From Bacteroidota bacterium (lineage in GTDB: Bacteria; Bacteroidota; Ignavibacteria; Kapaibacteriales; UBA2268): a DNA stretch of 7,681 bases. Below are positions 1 through 7,520 of this stretch, piece by piece. Both the position numbers and the translations under genes were made by a program. Position 1 is the first letter of the stretch, and each line of letters begins with the position of its first letter. Location of the stretch: contig JAFRQN010000210.1 of the NCBI GenBank assembly GCA_017428585.1, forward strand, positions 1-7,681. The letters are read 5' to 3'. The notes under the pieces are model-generated. The model did not search any database. It worked only from the letters and a program-made list of their open reading frames with translations, and was not told the DNA's origin.

Positions 1-774
1 AAACGAACATTCTGTGATGACTTAAAATACAATATTGTTTGTAACTCTGATGGAACTGAACATATTGGTTGGAATAATCCAAATAAAACATCTATATATA
101 ATGAAAATATTATTGCCTATATGGCAGTTAATGGATATACTCCTGAAGCAAAACATAGATATCTTATGAGATGTGGTTATAAAACAGGGATTGAGCAGTC
201 ATTTGGGTTTATGGTTCGCAAAGATAATTGCTTATGTAAATTACCATTGTTTGTATCAAAATTATTTCCACAGGATGCTTGGTATGAAAAAGATGTTTAT
301 AATACAACTTCTGATGGTGGAGATGCTTATACAAAGGATAAAGAATTTCTTAAATCCTGTCTGATTTATACATGTCTCTCCAATCAAAACAAGTGCTTGT
401 CATTCACTGGTTCAGATGGTCGTTATTATCGCAATGAACTTTGTTTTGATACAACAAATGGCGATACAGTTGCCTCTATTGATTTAAATAAATATACATT
501 AGATAATGATGAAAAAGAACTTATAAATATGTGGAATAAAATCTTAGAGGAGGCAAAATCAACTTCAAACTATAATCCTACACTTACTTATGGTGTGTAC
601 CAAATTGAAAAAGAATTAAATACATCTCATAAAGAAAAGAAAGGAAATAAAGATATAATAATATATGATTATCCAAATTTAAACGGATATTTGACTTCCT
701 TAAAAGAAATGCTAAAATTATATTATAATACTCATATTACAGAAAAAATGTTTAAATATGAATTGCTGAAATAG
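1..774 (+). CDS. C-terminal part of a large protein, possibly a restriction-modification methylase (5'-truncated by window)
   Basis: The frame is open from base 1 to the TAG at 772-774, giving 257 residues, and the first internal ATG (121) is preceded by sense codons in frame, so the gene begins outside the window. The visible part is soluble and has no signal peptide or membrane segment. It holds nine cysteines (residues 5, 14, 58, 77, 79, 120, 125, 132, 148), a core with WYEKDVYNTTSDGG (94-107), CLIYTCLSNQNKC (120-132) and GSDGRYYRNELCFD (137-150), and a tail ending in HITEKMFKYELLK. From memory this core-plus-tail pattern occurs at the C-terminus of proteins annotated as Eco57I-type or N-6 adenine restriction-modification methylases, which would make this the target-recognition and C-terminal region. 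No SAM-binding or NPPY motif is visible, as these would lie upstream, so the function is inferred. It is convergent with murD and base composition matches its neighbours. Confidence 0.45.
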   Translation, partial: KRTFCDDLKYNIVCNSDGTEHIGWNNPNKTSIYNENIIAYMAVNGYTPEAKHRYLMRCGYKTGIEQSFGFMVRKDNCLCKLPLFVSKLFPQDAWYEKDVYNTTSDGGDAYTKDKEFLKSCLIYTCLSNQNKCLSFTGSDGRYYRNELCFDTTNGDTVASIDLNKYTLDNDEKELINMWNKILEEAKSTSNYNPTLTYGVYQIEKELNTSHKEKKGNKDIIIYDYPNLNGYLTSLKEMLKLYYNTHITEKMFKYELLK

Positions 775-813
775 AAAAAATATCCCTATGTTGTGTTAAA
801 CAACATAGGGATT
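775..813. terminator. Shared hairpin terminator between convergent genes
   Basis: A perfect 13-bp inverted repeat (782-794 pairing with 800-812, loop of 5 nt) lies 7 nt after the stop of the upstream plus-strand gene and 63 nt beyond the murD stop. On the minus strand the stem is followed by A and then six T (bases 780-775), the classic intrinsic-terminator layout, so it is strongest for murD transcripts. On the plus strand the following bases (TCTATTAATATATT) are only moderately T-rich, so termination of the upstream gene is likely but weaker. The rest of the gap up to 875 is AT-rich with nothing recognisable. Confidence 0.8.
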
Positions 814-875
814 CTATTAATATATTAACAAATCCAATTTAGATAATTCTGAATTTATTGTAATAATTTATTAGA

Positions 876-2222
876 TTAATTAATAACTAAATTATTTACA
901 GCTTCCTTAAATACTTCACCTCTATGTTCAAAATTTAAGAATTGATCAAAGGACTTGCAGGCAGGAGAAAATAAAACAATATCTCCTTCCTTTGCTATTT
1001 TGTTTGCTATATTTACTGCATTATTTAAATTTCCAGCTTTATAACATGGTTTTTGAGCTGAATATCTATTGAATATAGCTTCTTCTTCTTTTCCTATTGT
1101 GATAATACTGGAAACATTTTTTTTCACTAATTTATCTAATAATGAGTAATCATTATTATCACCTAATCCTCCAGCAATCCATATAATAGGTCGATTATAA
1201 CTTGATAAAGCATACCACGCCGCATTAATATTTGTAGCTTTAGAATCATTTATATAATCAATATTTCCTATAGTTTTTACAAGTTCTAATCTATGTTCAA
1301 CGCCTTTAAATTGCATTAAACTATCTCTAAGATTCTCATTTGAAACTTGCCAAATTTTTGCAACTATTCCTGCAGCCATAGAGTTATATTGATTATGTAC
1401 ACCTGGCAAAGCAAGTTCATTTATTTGCATTATTTCCTCTTTTTTATGTTGTGCTTGATATATTATTTTATTATTCTCAATATATATTCCCCTATTTACT
1501 TTATGTTGAGAAAAATAAAGTTTATTTGCATTTATTTCTGTATTATTAATGTATTCATTTAAAATTTCATCATCAGAATTAAGTATTAAATAATCATTCT
1601 CTGTTTGATTTTGTGTTATTTTAAATTTAGCTTTTATATAATTCTCCATACTTCCATGATAGCTAATATGATCAGGAGTAATATTTAATATGATAGCTAT
1701 ATGAGGTCTAAATGTTTTAATATATTCTAATTGATAACTGCTTGTTTCAAGAACAATATAGGTGTCATCGCTTATTTTATCAACAAAATCTGATAATGGA
1801 CTTCCTATATTTCCTGCAGCAACACTTTTGAATTTATTGTTTTGCAGTATATAGTTTATCAAAGTTGTTGTTGTAGTTTTTCCATTTGTTCCTGTTATAG
1901 CAGCAATAGGATTTTTTAATTGAGATGAAGCAAATTCTAATTCACTGATAATAGGAATATTTTTTTGTATTGCTTTTAAAATAATTGGAGCATAAGGAGG
2001 TACTCCTGGTGAAGTGATAATGCAATCGCAATTTTTTAAAGCTTCATCAGAATTTTTGCCAAATTCATATTTACAATTATTTAATGTTTCTAATTCTTTT
2101 ATTGCTGATTGAAACTTTTCGGCTGGAGATAACTCGGTTAAGAATACATTATGGCCTTTTCTTACAGCTAATTTAGCAGCTGCAATTCCACTTCTTGCAG
2201 CACCTATAATACAATAATTCAT
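876..2222 (-). CDS. murD: UDP-N-acetylmuramoyl-L-alanine--D-glutamate ligase
   Basis: MurD is a cytoplasmic ATP-dependent ligase that adds D-glutamate to UDP-MurNAc-L-Ala, the second amino acid of the peptidoglycan stem. The product is 448 residues (E. coli about 438). It shows an N-terminal Rossmann-like nucleotide-sugar domain (YCIIGAARSG, 3-12), the P-loop TGTNGKTTTT (110-119), LETSSYQLE (158-166), NITPDHISYHG (180-190), the carbamylated-lysine segment KAKFKI (Lys199), LPGVHNQYN (272-280), GVEHRLE (307-313), INDSKATN (324-331) and a C-terminal SPACKSFDQF...HRGEVF block (419-438). The start is the ATG at 2222: the frame extends to a TTG at 2267, but the ATG places the Rossmann strand at the terminus as in the family and has a G-rich ribosome binding site. 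It stands alone, convergent with the upstream gene and divergent from the protease, rather than inside a dcw cell-wall cluster. Oddity: the usual GGxxK lysine of the C-terminal domain is Asp355 here. Confidence 0.96.
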   Translation of the reverse strand: MNYCIIGAARSGIAAAKLAVRKGHNVFLTELSPAEKFQSAIKELETLNNCKYEFGKNSDEALKNCDCIITSPGVPPYAPIILKAIQKNIPIISELEFASSQLKNPIAAITGTNGKTTTTTLINYILQNNKFKSVAAGNIGSPLSDFVDKISDDTYIVLETSSYQLEYIKTFRPHIAIILNITPDHISYHGSMENYIKAKFKITQNQTENDYLILNSDDEILNEYINNTEINANKLYFSQHKVNRGIYIENNKIIYQAQHKKEEIMQINELALPGVHNQYNSMAAGIVAKIWQVSNENLRDSLMQFKGVEHRLELVKTIGNIDYINDSKATNINAAWYALSSYNRPIIWIAGGLGDNNDYSLLDKLVKKNVSSIITIGKEEEAIFNRYSAQKPCYKAGNLNNAVNIANKIAKEGDIVLFSPACKSFDQFLNFEHRGEVFKEAVNNLVIN

Positions 2223-2228
2223 CTTATT

Positions 2229-2234
2229 CCCCCA
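2229..2234 (-). promoter_or_regulatory. Ribosome binding site fixing the murD start
   Basis: On the minus strand the sequence TGGGGGAATAAG directly precedes the ATG at 2222. Five G in a row can pair with the anti-Shine-Dalgarno CCUCC with one G-U wobble, at a spacing of 6 nt. In such AT-rich DNA a run of five G is conspicuous. It lies inside the longer TTG-started frame, so it argues for the ATG as the real start. Confidence 0.6.
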
Positions 2235-2311
2235 TTTTATTAGATTAGAATATTGTTTTAAACTCAACTTTTTGATTTTATGCTGTCTTTATTTTACAAA
2301 AATAATAATTT

Positions 2312-2340
2312 TTTATATTTTTTATTCTATTAGTTTTCAA
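2312..2340 (-). promoter_or_regulatory. Candidate sigma70-like promoter for murD
   Basis: Read on the minus strand, TTGAAA (2340-2335) is followed after 17 nt by TATAAA (2317-2312), a near-consensus vegetative pair at ideal spacing. The predicted leader to the murD ATG is about 80-85 nt. The surrounding DNA is so AT-rich that such matches occur by chance, and the Bacteroidota sigma factor prefers a different consensus (TTTG / TAnnTTTG), which I do not see here. Confidence 0.3.
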
Positions 2341-2398
2341 CAGTTATAAAAAATAATTAAAACATATATTCAAATTAAACATATTATTTTTGTTATAT

Positions 2399-2404
2399 TA
2401 TAAT
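2399..2404 (+). promoter_or_regulatory. Weak candidate -10 element for the protease gene
   Basis: A perfect TATAAT hexamer sits about 120 nt upstream of the protease ATG. The best -35 at an allowed distance is TTAAAC (2375-2380, 3 of 6 matches). With more than 90 percent A+T locally a chance match is quite possible. Confidence 0.2.
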
Positions 2405-2526
2405 AAAAAACTAATAAAATTTAATAAATAATTTGTATTTTTAAATTTTAAATATTGAGTAAACTATAAAATAATAATTAATAAATTGGTTTTTAGAAAA
2501 TATAGCTAATAATAGTGGAGTAAAAT

Positions 2527-5067
2527 ATGTATAGATTGTTCTTATCATTGCTGTTAAGTGCTTTTGCATGTATTTCTGTTTTTGCTGTTCCAATGGAAGC
2601 TATACAAGCAAAAATATCTAATAATAATAAAATAAATAGTATTAAGATAAATAATAATTTAGATTATCATAATAATATTATTTTATTAAAAACAAAGAAA
2701 ATGCAAAATATAGATAAGAATAATAATGTTATTCTATCAGATAAACTTAGCAATAAAATAGAATCATTAGGCGTGGTTATAAATAATGTTCGTTCTCCAT
2801 TTGCTAAATATTACTATAATAATGGAGTACAGCTTGAAAGCAGCAACTATGGAATAGAACGTATATGTGAAATATCAATAGAGCCAAATAATGACATTTA
2901 TAAAATATGTCAAGAATTAATGAAAGATGAAAGTGTAGAATATGCGGAACCTGCGCCAATTAGACAATATTTTGATTTTGTTCCTAATGATCCAAGTATT
3001 TCGAGTCAATGGCATTTAAAAAACATAAATATATATGAAGCATGGGAAATAGTTAAAGATAAAACAGGTGTATTATTAGGAATTGTAGATTCTGGTACTG
3101 ATATAGATCATGTAGATTTGATAGATAATATTTGGACTAATCCTAATGAAATAGAAGATAAGAAAGATAATGATGATAATGGTAAAATAGATGATATACA
3201 TGGTTGGGATTTTGTAGGAAACATAACAACTAATGATATATCTTATGGTCGTTGGAAAGAAGATAATAATCCTTCTACTCATTCAGATAATAATCAACAT
3301 GGAACTCATGTTGCTGGTTGTGCAGCTGCTGTAACAAATAATAAGATAGGTGTAGCTGGTACAGGCATGAATTGTAAAATTGTAGCAAGTAAACACGCAG
3401 TAGATTCAAGAACGGATTATGGCATATTTAGAGGATATGAAGGTATTTTATATCTTGCTAAATTAGGAGCCAAAATAATAAATTGCAGCTGGGGTGGAAA
3501 TGCTTATGGTGAAACTGAACACGATGTTTTAAGAGAAGCGGTTGCTTTAGGTTCTATTATTTTAGTTGCAGCAGGAAATGAAAGCAGAGATATAGATATA
3601 CATCCATTATATCCTGCCAGTTATGAAGAATGTATTGCTATAGGAGCAACAAGTACTAACAATAAAGCAGCAGATTTTTCAAATTATGGTTATAAAACAG
3701 TAGTTTTTGCGCCTGGTTATAACATATATGCTACGTTGCCAAACAATAAATATGGCGCATTAAGCGGTACATCTATGGCAACACCAGTTGCTGCTGGAGT
3801 TGCAGGTTTAGTAATGTCAGTATTCCCAGAATATACATCAAAACAACTTGAACATCAGTTAAGAAGCACTGGAGATAATATTGTTTCAACAGATCAGTAT
3901 AAAGTTTTTAAGAAAATAAATGCTTATAATGCTGTAACGTATAATAATCCTGATTATCCAGATAAAGTTGTACCAGGAATATCAGTATCTAATATTAATT
4001 TGCCGCCATTTGATAAATTAGTAAATTATTCAAAAAAAGAATTAACTTTGACATTAAAAAATTATATAGGGAAAGCTAATGATTTGGTAGTGGAAATATC
4101 AAGCTTAGATGGTTATGTTGTTTCTTCAAAATTTGAGCAAAGTTTTGAACTTGGCAGTATGGATATAAATGAAGAAAAAACAATATCTTTGGATATTCAG
4201 GTAGATTCTCTTTGTGGTATATCTGATGGTAAAGCAAAATTATTAATAGAATATGGGGATGGAGAATTCTATGATTTTGAGGTTATATATATACCTATAA
4301 ATATATCAACAGATAATAAATATGTTTTAACAAATGTTTATGGTGCAGATGAAAGCAGCCAGGTTTATTATAGTTTCCATAATTATAATGATGGAGTTGC
4401 TTTTGCGGTAGGTGGTATATTTTCGGGCAATACACTTGCTTCTCCAATTTTACAAGTTATACCAGATAATGTAACATATTCATCAATGAAAACCTTTAAA
4501 ACTCCGCAATCAAGTATACCTTACGTAGTTCATGCTCTGACAACTAATAAATTACTCATTGCTTCTGCAACAAGTAGAGGTAAATCTTTCCTTACATATA
4601 CTACTGATAGATTAAGTAATAATATACAATACATTGAAACTACTAAGCTTACTCCTTTTATTAATTATATAACATTCTTTGATAGTAATAATGGTATAAT
4701 TTTAGGAGATCCTAATTCCTCAAATTATTGGGGTATTGCAATATCAAGCAATGGAGGTAAGGAATGGAAAACATTAAATACTTCAATTCCTGCAGAAGCA
4801 AATGAAACTGGTCTTATAAATGTAGCAACAAAATTAGATACAAATGTTTGGTTTGGAACTACTAAGGGAAAAGTAATTAAAATAAATAGAGGTGGTTCTG
4901 TTTGGACTTTGGATACAGTTTGTATGAATTCTATAATAATGTCTTTAGGCTTTGCAAATGAAAATAGAGGTGCTGCTATATATGTTGATTTAAAAGATAA
5001 TAATTATTATTTAGCTACATACGATGGTAAAAAATGGAGCAAAGGCGTTTTTGATTTTCAAAAATAA
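2527..5067 (+). CDS. Secreted subtilisin-like (S8) serine protease, N-terminal part of a frameshifted gene
   Basis: This 846-residue product is an exported endopeptidase. Residues 1-20 form a Sec signal peptide (MYRLF, hydrophobic core, SVFA before the predicted cut). An Asn/Lys/Ile-rich stretch (31-70) and a propeptide-like region (about 70-150, ending DESVEYAEPAP) follow. The S8 domain (about 155-475) has a complete triad, Asp188 in GIVDSGTD, His258 in HGTHVAG and Ser416 in SGTSMATP, plus oxyanion Asn351 in AAGNE and a DNDDNGKIDD calcium-type loop (214-223). A beta-sandwich region (about 480-595) precedes propeller sequence with an Asp-box (S-x-N-x-G-x-x-W, 740-747). The ATG has GGAG at 2517-2520, 6 nt away. 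The protein stops within the propeller at a TAA (5065-5067), while homologous sequence continues in the -1 frame, so this is most likely the front two thirds of one gene of about 1270 codons. The catalytic part is intact. Confidence 0.93.
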   Translation: MYRLFLSLLLSAFACISVFAVPMEAIQAKISNNNKINSIKINNNLDYHNNIILLKTKKMQNIDKNNNVILSDKLSNKIESLGVVINNVRSPFAKYYYNNGVQLESSNYGIERICEISIEPNNDIYKICQELMKDESVEYAEPAPIRQYFDFVPNDPSISSQWHLKNINIYEAWEIVKDKTGVLLGIVDSGTDIDHVDLIDNIWTNPNEIEDKKDNDDNGKIDDIHGWDFVGNITTNDISYGRWKEDNNPSTHSDNNQHGTHVAGCAAAVTNNKIGVAGTGMNCKIVASKHAVDSRTDYGIFRGYEGILYLAKLGAKIINCSWGGNAYGETEHDVLREAVALGSIILVAAGNESRDIDIHPLYPASYEECIAIGATSTNNKAADFSNYGYKTVVFAPGYNIYATLPNNKYGALSGTSMATPVAAGVAGLVMSVFPEYTSKQLEHQLRSTGDNIVSTDQYKVFKKINAYNAVTYNNPDYPDKVVPGISVSNINLPPFDKLVNYSKKELTLTLKNYIGKANDLVVEISSLDGYVVSSKFEQSFELGSMDINEEKTISLDIQVDSLCGISDGKAKLLIEYGDGEFYDFEVIYIPINISTDNKYVLTNVYGADESSQVYYSFHNYNDGVAFAVGGIFSGNTLASPILQVIPDNVTYSSMKTFKTPQSSIPYVVHALTTNKLLIASATSRGKSFLTYTTDRLSNNIQYIETTKLTPFINYITFFDSNNGIILGDPNSSNYWGIAISSNGGKEWKTLNTSIPAEANETGLINVATKLDTNVWFGTTKGKVIKINRGGSVWTLDTVCMNSIIMSLGFANENRGAAIYVDLKDNNYYLATYDGKKWSKGVFDFQK
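5055..5067 (+). other. Frameshift junction inside the protease gene
   Basis: The front frame reads TTT CAA AAA TAA and stops. The -1 frame is open from 5055 and, joined after the Lys codon, reads ...FDFQK-ITTSNIPQYIYGTSTG-MFIVV..., continuing the propeller without a gap. One extra A in the run at 5060-5064 would restore the frame. No classical X-XXY-YYZ slippery heptamer is present in the right phase, although a Lys-tRNA on A-AAA-TAA could re-pair perfectly after a -1 slip. A single-base loss or a homopolymer sequencing error is the simplest reading. Confidence 0.85.
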
Positions 5068-5111
5068 CAACTTCAAATATTCCTCAATATATTTATGGTA
5101 CTTCTACAGGT

Positions 5112-6338
5112 ATGTTTATTGTTGTTTTTGATAATAATGCAGTTTATTCTAGTAAGGATTTTGGAAGGAATTGGAGTAGATTGCCTAATAAAGAATTATA
5201 TGATGCTAAATATATTACAACTATTCCTCAGGATGATAGTAAAAAGATAAAGTTGGCTTCTTATGGTTTATCTGTACAAAATAATAGTTTAAAAGAAAAA
5301 CATTTTTGTCCATATTATGTGCGTGAAATATCAACTATATCTTTACCATTTGCTGCAAAACATACTGTGAAATTAACTCCAGAAAATAAATTGTATTTTG
5401 ATAAGATAGAACTTGGCAAAGATTCTGTACAATCAATAAAGATTGAAAATACAGGAAATAGAACATTTGTTATAGGTGATGTTAGAATAGTTCCAGCTAA
5501 TTCAGAAACATCTGATTTGGATTTCTCAGTAAAAAAATATGATAATTCTATATCAGTATATTCTTCTGGCAGTATGGAGATATCATTTTCACCAAAGACG
5601 GCAGGTGAAAAAATAGCTTATCTTTATATAGCAAATAATAGTGAAACAGAAGAAATTGTATATGAACTTAGTGGTAATGGTGTATTTATAGAATTTTCAG
5701 AATTACAGGCAAGTAAAACAGAACTGCGTTGGGATTATACAGAAAATAGCGAGGAAAGTAATTTCTTTAACGAATTTAGTATTTCTTTGACCAATATAGG
5801 TAATATTCCGCTCAATATTACTAATTGTGAAATTGTTCCTATTCTTAATGGTACTAATCCTAAGGATTTTACAGTTGATATTGTTAATAAATTGCCAGTT
5901 GAAATTGGTACTAAAGAAGTGGTAAAAATGAATGTTTCTATTTCATTACAAGATACTATTACTTATGCTCGAGAAGCATCACTTGTTTTATATAATACTG
6001 GAAAGCAGCCAGAATATAAAATATCTTTAGTTGTAATAGGTGATGAGGTATATCATGGTTCGGTAGTGTTCATAGAAAATAGTGAAGTATTTTCTTACCC
6101 ATATCCTAATCCTTGCAAAAATAATATAAAAACATCGGTTTTATTAATGGAACCAGAATATTATAGTATAGACTTATATGATATAAGTGGAAATAAAATA
6201 AATACTGTATATACAGGATATGGAATAGTAGGAAGTAATGAAATAAATATTAATTTCGAAAATATTGCTGCAGGGAATTATTATTTATTATTAAATTTAG
6301 GTGATAAACATTATTTAAATAAAATAACTAAACAATAA
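5112..6338 (+). CDS. C-terminal part of the frameshifted protease: propeller end, SPD-2-like domains and type IX sorting domain
   Basis: This 408-residue reading frame is probably not an independent gene. It has no signal peptide, its first ATG lacks a properly spaced ribosome binding site, and the frame is open back to 5055, where it meets the preceding protease frame. It begins within the propeller with a textbook Asp-box (SKDFGRNW, 14-21). Two beta-sandwich repeats of the SPD-2/choice-of-anchor-D kind follow: about 92-190 (IKIENTGNRTF, ISFSPKTAGE, ELSGNG) and about 198-310 (ISLTNIGNIPLNIT). The last 85 residues are a type IX secretion sorting domain: YPNP (331-334), IDLYDISGNKI (353-363), AAGNYYLLL (386-394), NKITKQ at the end. 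In Bacteroidota this tail directs cargo through the outer membrane and is cut off, often with attachment to surface glycolipid. If the break is real, the protease loses this address label. Confidence 0.85.
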   Translation: MFIVVFDNNAVYSSKDFGRNWSRLPNKELYDAKYITTIPQDDSKKIKLASYGLSVQNNSLKEKHFCPYYVREISTISLPFAAKHTVKLTPENKLYFDKIELGKDSVQSIKIENTGNRTFVIGDVRIVPANSETSDLDFSVKKYDNSISVYSSGSMEISFSPKTAGEKIAYLYIANNSETEEIVYELSGNGVFIEFSELQASKTELRWDYTENSEESNFFNEFSISLTNIGNIPLNITNCEIVPILNGTNPKDFTVDIVNKLPVEIGTKEVVKMNVSISLQDTITYAREASLVLYNTGKQPEYKISLVVIGDEVYHGSVVFIENSEVFSYPYPNPCKNNIKTSVLLMEPEYYSIDLYDISGNKINTVYTGYGIVGSNEININFENIAAGNYYLLLNLGDKHYLNKITKQ

Positions 6339-6387
6339 AACAAAGTCAATATAACAAAAATTCTATTTTATCGTAAAAAATAAAGCA

Positions 6388-7218
6388 ATGAAACATAAAA
6401 TACCTATACCAGATAATCCTGATAGTGTAGTTTCCCAAATGGAAAATTTTATTAAAATTGTAGAGCTATTAAGACAAGATTGTCCCTGGGATCATGAACA
6501 ATCACATAAATCTTTATCACATCTATTAATAGAAGAAGCCTATGAAGCAGTAGATGCAATAAATAAGGGAGATATGAATGAGTTAGCTAAAGAATTAGGT
6601 GATATCTTGTTGCATATAGTTATGCATAGTATAATAGCCTCGGAAACAAATGAATTTAGTTTTATTGATGTTATAAAATCAATTAGTAATAAAATGATAT
6701 ATAGACATCCTCATGTTTTTGAAATTGATGGGAATGATACGGGAAGTGAAATAAATACCTCAGAGCAAGTTTTGGATAATTGGGAAAAAAGAAAAATGAA
6801 GGAAGGACGTACATCTGTATTAGAAGGGGTTCCAGCAGATTTACCATCGCTTTTAAGGGCAGAACGAATTCAAGAAAAAGCAGCAAGAGTTGGATTTGAT
6901 TGGATAAATAAGCAGGATGTTTGGGCTAAAGTACATGAAGAGTTAGGTGAATTAAAAGAAGAGATTGATTCTAATAATCAAAATAAAAAGGAAGCTGAGT
7001 TTGGTGATGTTTTTTTTGCATTAGTTAATGCTGCTAGATTTGAAAAAATTGTGCCTGAACATGCATTACAATTAACTAATTTAAAATTTACAAAACGTTT
7101 CCAATATATTGAAAAACGTGCAAAAGAATTAAATCTAAATCTATCCGATATGTCGCTTGAAGAAATGGATAGATTTTGGAATGAGGCAAAACAATTAGAA
7201 AAAGAAGATAATAAATAA
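6388..7218 (+). CDS. mazG: Nucleoside triphosphate pyrophosphohydrolase MazG
   Basis: MazG hydrolyses NTPs and dNTPs to the monophosphate and pyrophosphate, cleaning aberrant nucleotides from the pool in the cytoplasm. At 276 residues it is the usual two-domain form. The N-terminal domain has CPWDHEQSHKSL (32-43), EEAYEA (49-54) and KELGDILLHIVMH (68-80), that is ExxE...ExxD metal ligands. The linker has YRHPHVF (105-111) and NWEKRKMKEG (131-140). The C-terminal domain repeats the pattern with HEELGELKEEI (183-193) and EFGDVFFALVNAAR (204-217) and should be the active one, as in E. coli MazG. The ATG has no clear Shine-Dalgarno sequence; Met18 is a possible alternative start but is no better supported. 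It starts 49 nt after the protease gene with no visible terminator between, and is 17 nt ahead of gatC. No mazEF toxin pair is nearby, so the housekeeping role is the expected one. Confidence 0.94.
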   Translation: MKHKIPIPDNPDSVVSQMENFIKIVELLRQDCPWDHEQSHKSLSHLLIEEAYEAVDAINKGDMNELAKELGDILLHIVMHSIIASETNEFSFIDVIKSISNKMIYRHPHVFEIDGNDTGSEINTSEQVLDNWEKRKMKEGRTSVLEGVPADLPSLLRAERIQEKAARVGFDWINKQDVWAKVHEELGELKEEIDSNNQNKKEAEFGDVFFALVNAARFEKIVPEHALQLTNLKFTKRFQYIEKRAKELNLNLSDMSLEEMDRFWNEAKQLEKEDNK

Positions 7219-7235
7219 TAGAAGAGAAATAATAT

Positions 7236-7520
7236 ATGATAAAAGAAGAACTTAATCAGTTATCAAAACATATTGCCATTTATATTGATCCTAATAGAGC
7301 AAATTCTATACTCATGGAACTCAATAAAATTATAGATTATATTTCTATCTTGGATAAGTATGAACTGCAGAATGATATGGAAATATGTAAGCAGATGACA
7401 GAAGGACAGAATAGATGGCGGACAGATGAAGTAAAGCCATCGCTAAATTTACATGATGCATTATTAAATTCTACTCGAAAGAATGAGATTTTTTTTAAGG
7501 TTCCTAAAGTTATAGAGTAA
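7236..7520 (+). CDS. gatC: Aspartyl/glutamyl-tRNA amidotransferase subunit C
   Basis: GatC is the small subunit of GatCAB, which converts misacylated Glu-tRNA(Gln) and/or Asp-tRNA(Asn) to the correct amide in organisms lacking the direct synthetase; it wraps around and stabilises GatA. The 94-residue length is typical. The family signature is at the C-terminus: RTDEVKPSL (62-70), a DALLN segment (74-78) and FFKVPKVIE (86-94). The N-terminal helix with LNQLSKHIAIYIDP and the LNKIIDYISILDKYE helix also fit, although the N-terminal half has diverged from the textbook LAxLARL pattern. AGAAGAG at 7220-7226 serves as ribosome binding site. Stop TAA at 7518-7520 touches the next ATG directly, suggesting translational coupling with kdsB. 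gatA and gatB are not in view. Confidence 0.9.
   Translation: MIKEELNQLSKHIAIYIDPNRANSILMELNKIIDYISILDKYELQNDMEICKQMTEGQNRWRTDEVKPSLNLHDALLNSTRKNEIFFKVPKVIE

Larger units (their letters stand above)
2268..2526. other. Extremely AT-rich divergent intergenic spacer
   Basis: This is the non-coding stretch between the divergent murD and protease genes (304 nt from ATG to ATG). It is almost only A and T; for example the line 2401-2460 has just four G or C. It must hold both promoters. On the plus strand a perfect TATAAT lies at 2399-2404 with only a poor -35 (TTAAAC, 2375-2380, 18-nt spacer). No ORF, RNA gene, riboswitch or convincing operator is visible. Confidence 0.6.

Noticed and set aside
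2223..2267. 15-residue N-terminal extension of MurD from the TTG at 2267
   Set aside because: It would precede the Rossmann strand that normally starts the protein, and the ATG at 2222 has its own G-rich ribosome binding site.
2415..2450. 10-bp inverted repeat (TAAAATTTAA / TTAAATTTTA) as operator or terminator
   Set aside because: It is made only of A and T with a 16-nt loop, in a region of over 90 percent A+T, where such repeats arise by chance.
2527..2600. Lipoprotein signal (Cys15) in the protease leader
   Set aside because: The residues before Cys15 are Ala-Phe-Ala, which do not fit a lipobox, and a normal signal peptidase I site (VFA) follows at residue 20.
5056..5066. Classical programmed -1 ribosomal frameshift signal
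   Set aside because: In phase the heptamer is T-CAA-AAA, which does not fit X-XXY-YYZ, and no stable downstream hairpin is visible.
5112..6338. A separate, independent gene for a secreted SPD-2 protein
   Set aside because: It has no signal peptide and no spaced ribosome binding site, and the frame is open upstream to exactly where the protease frame ends inside the same propeller; a split gene explains this better.
6388..7218. MazG as part of a toxin-antitoxin or phage-defence module
   Set aside because: No mazE/mazF or other defence gene is adjacent; it sits with gatC and kdsB in a housekeeping run.
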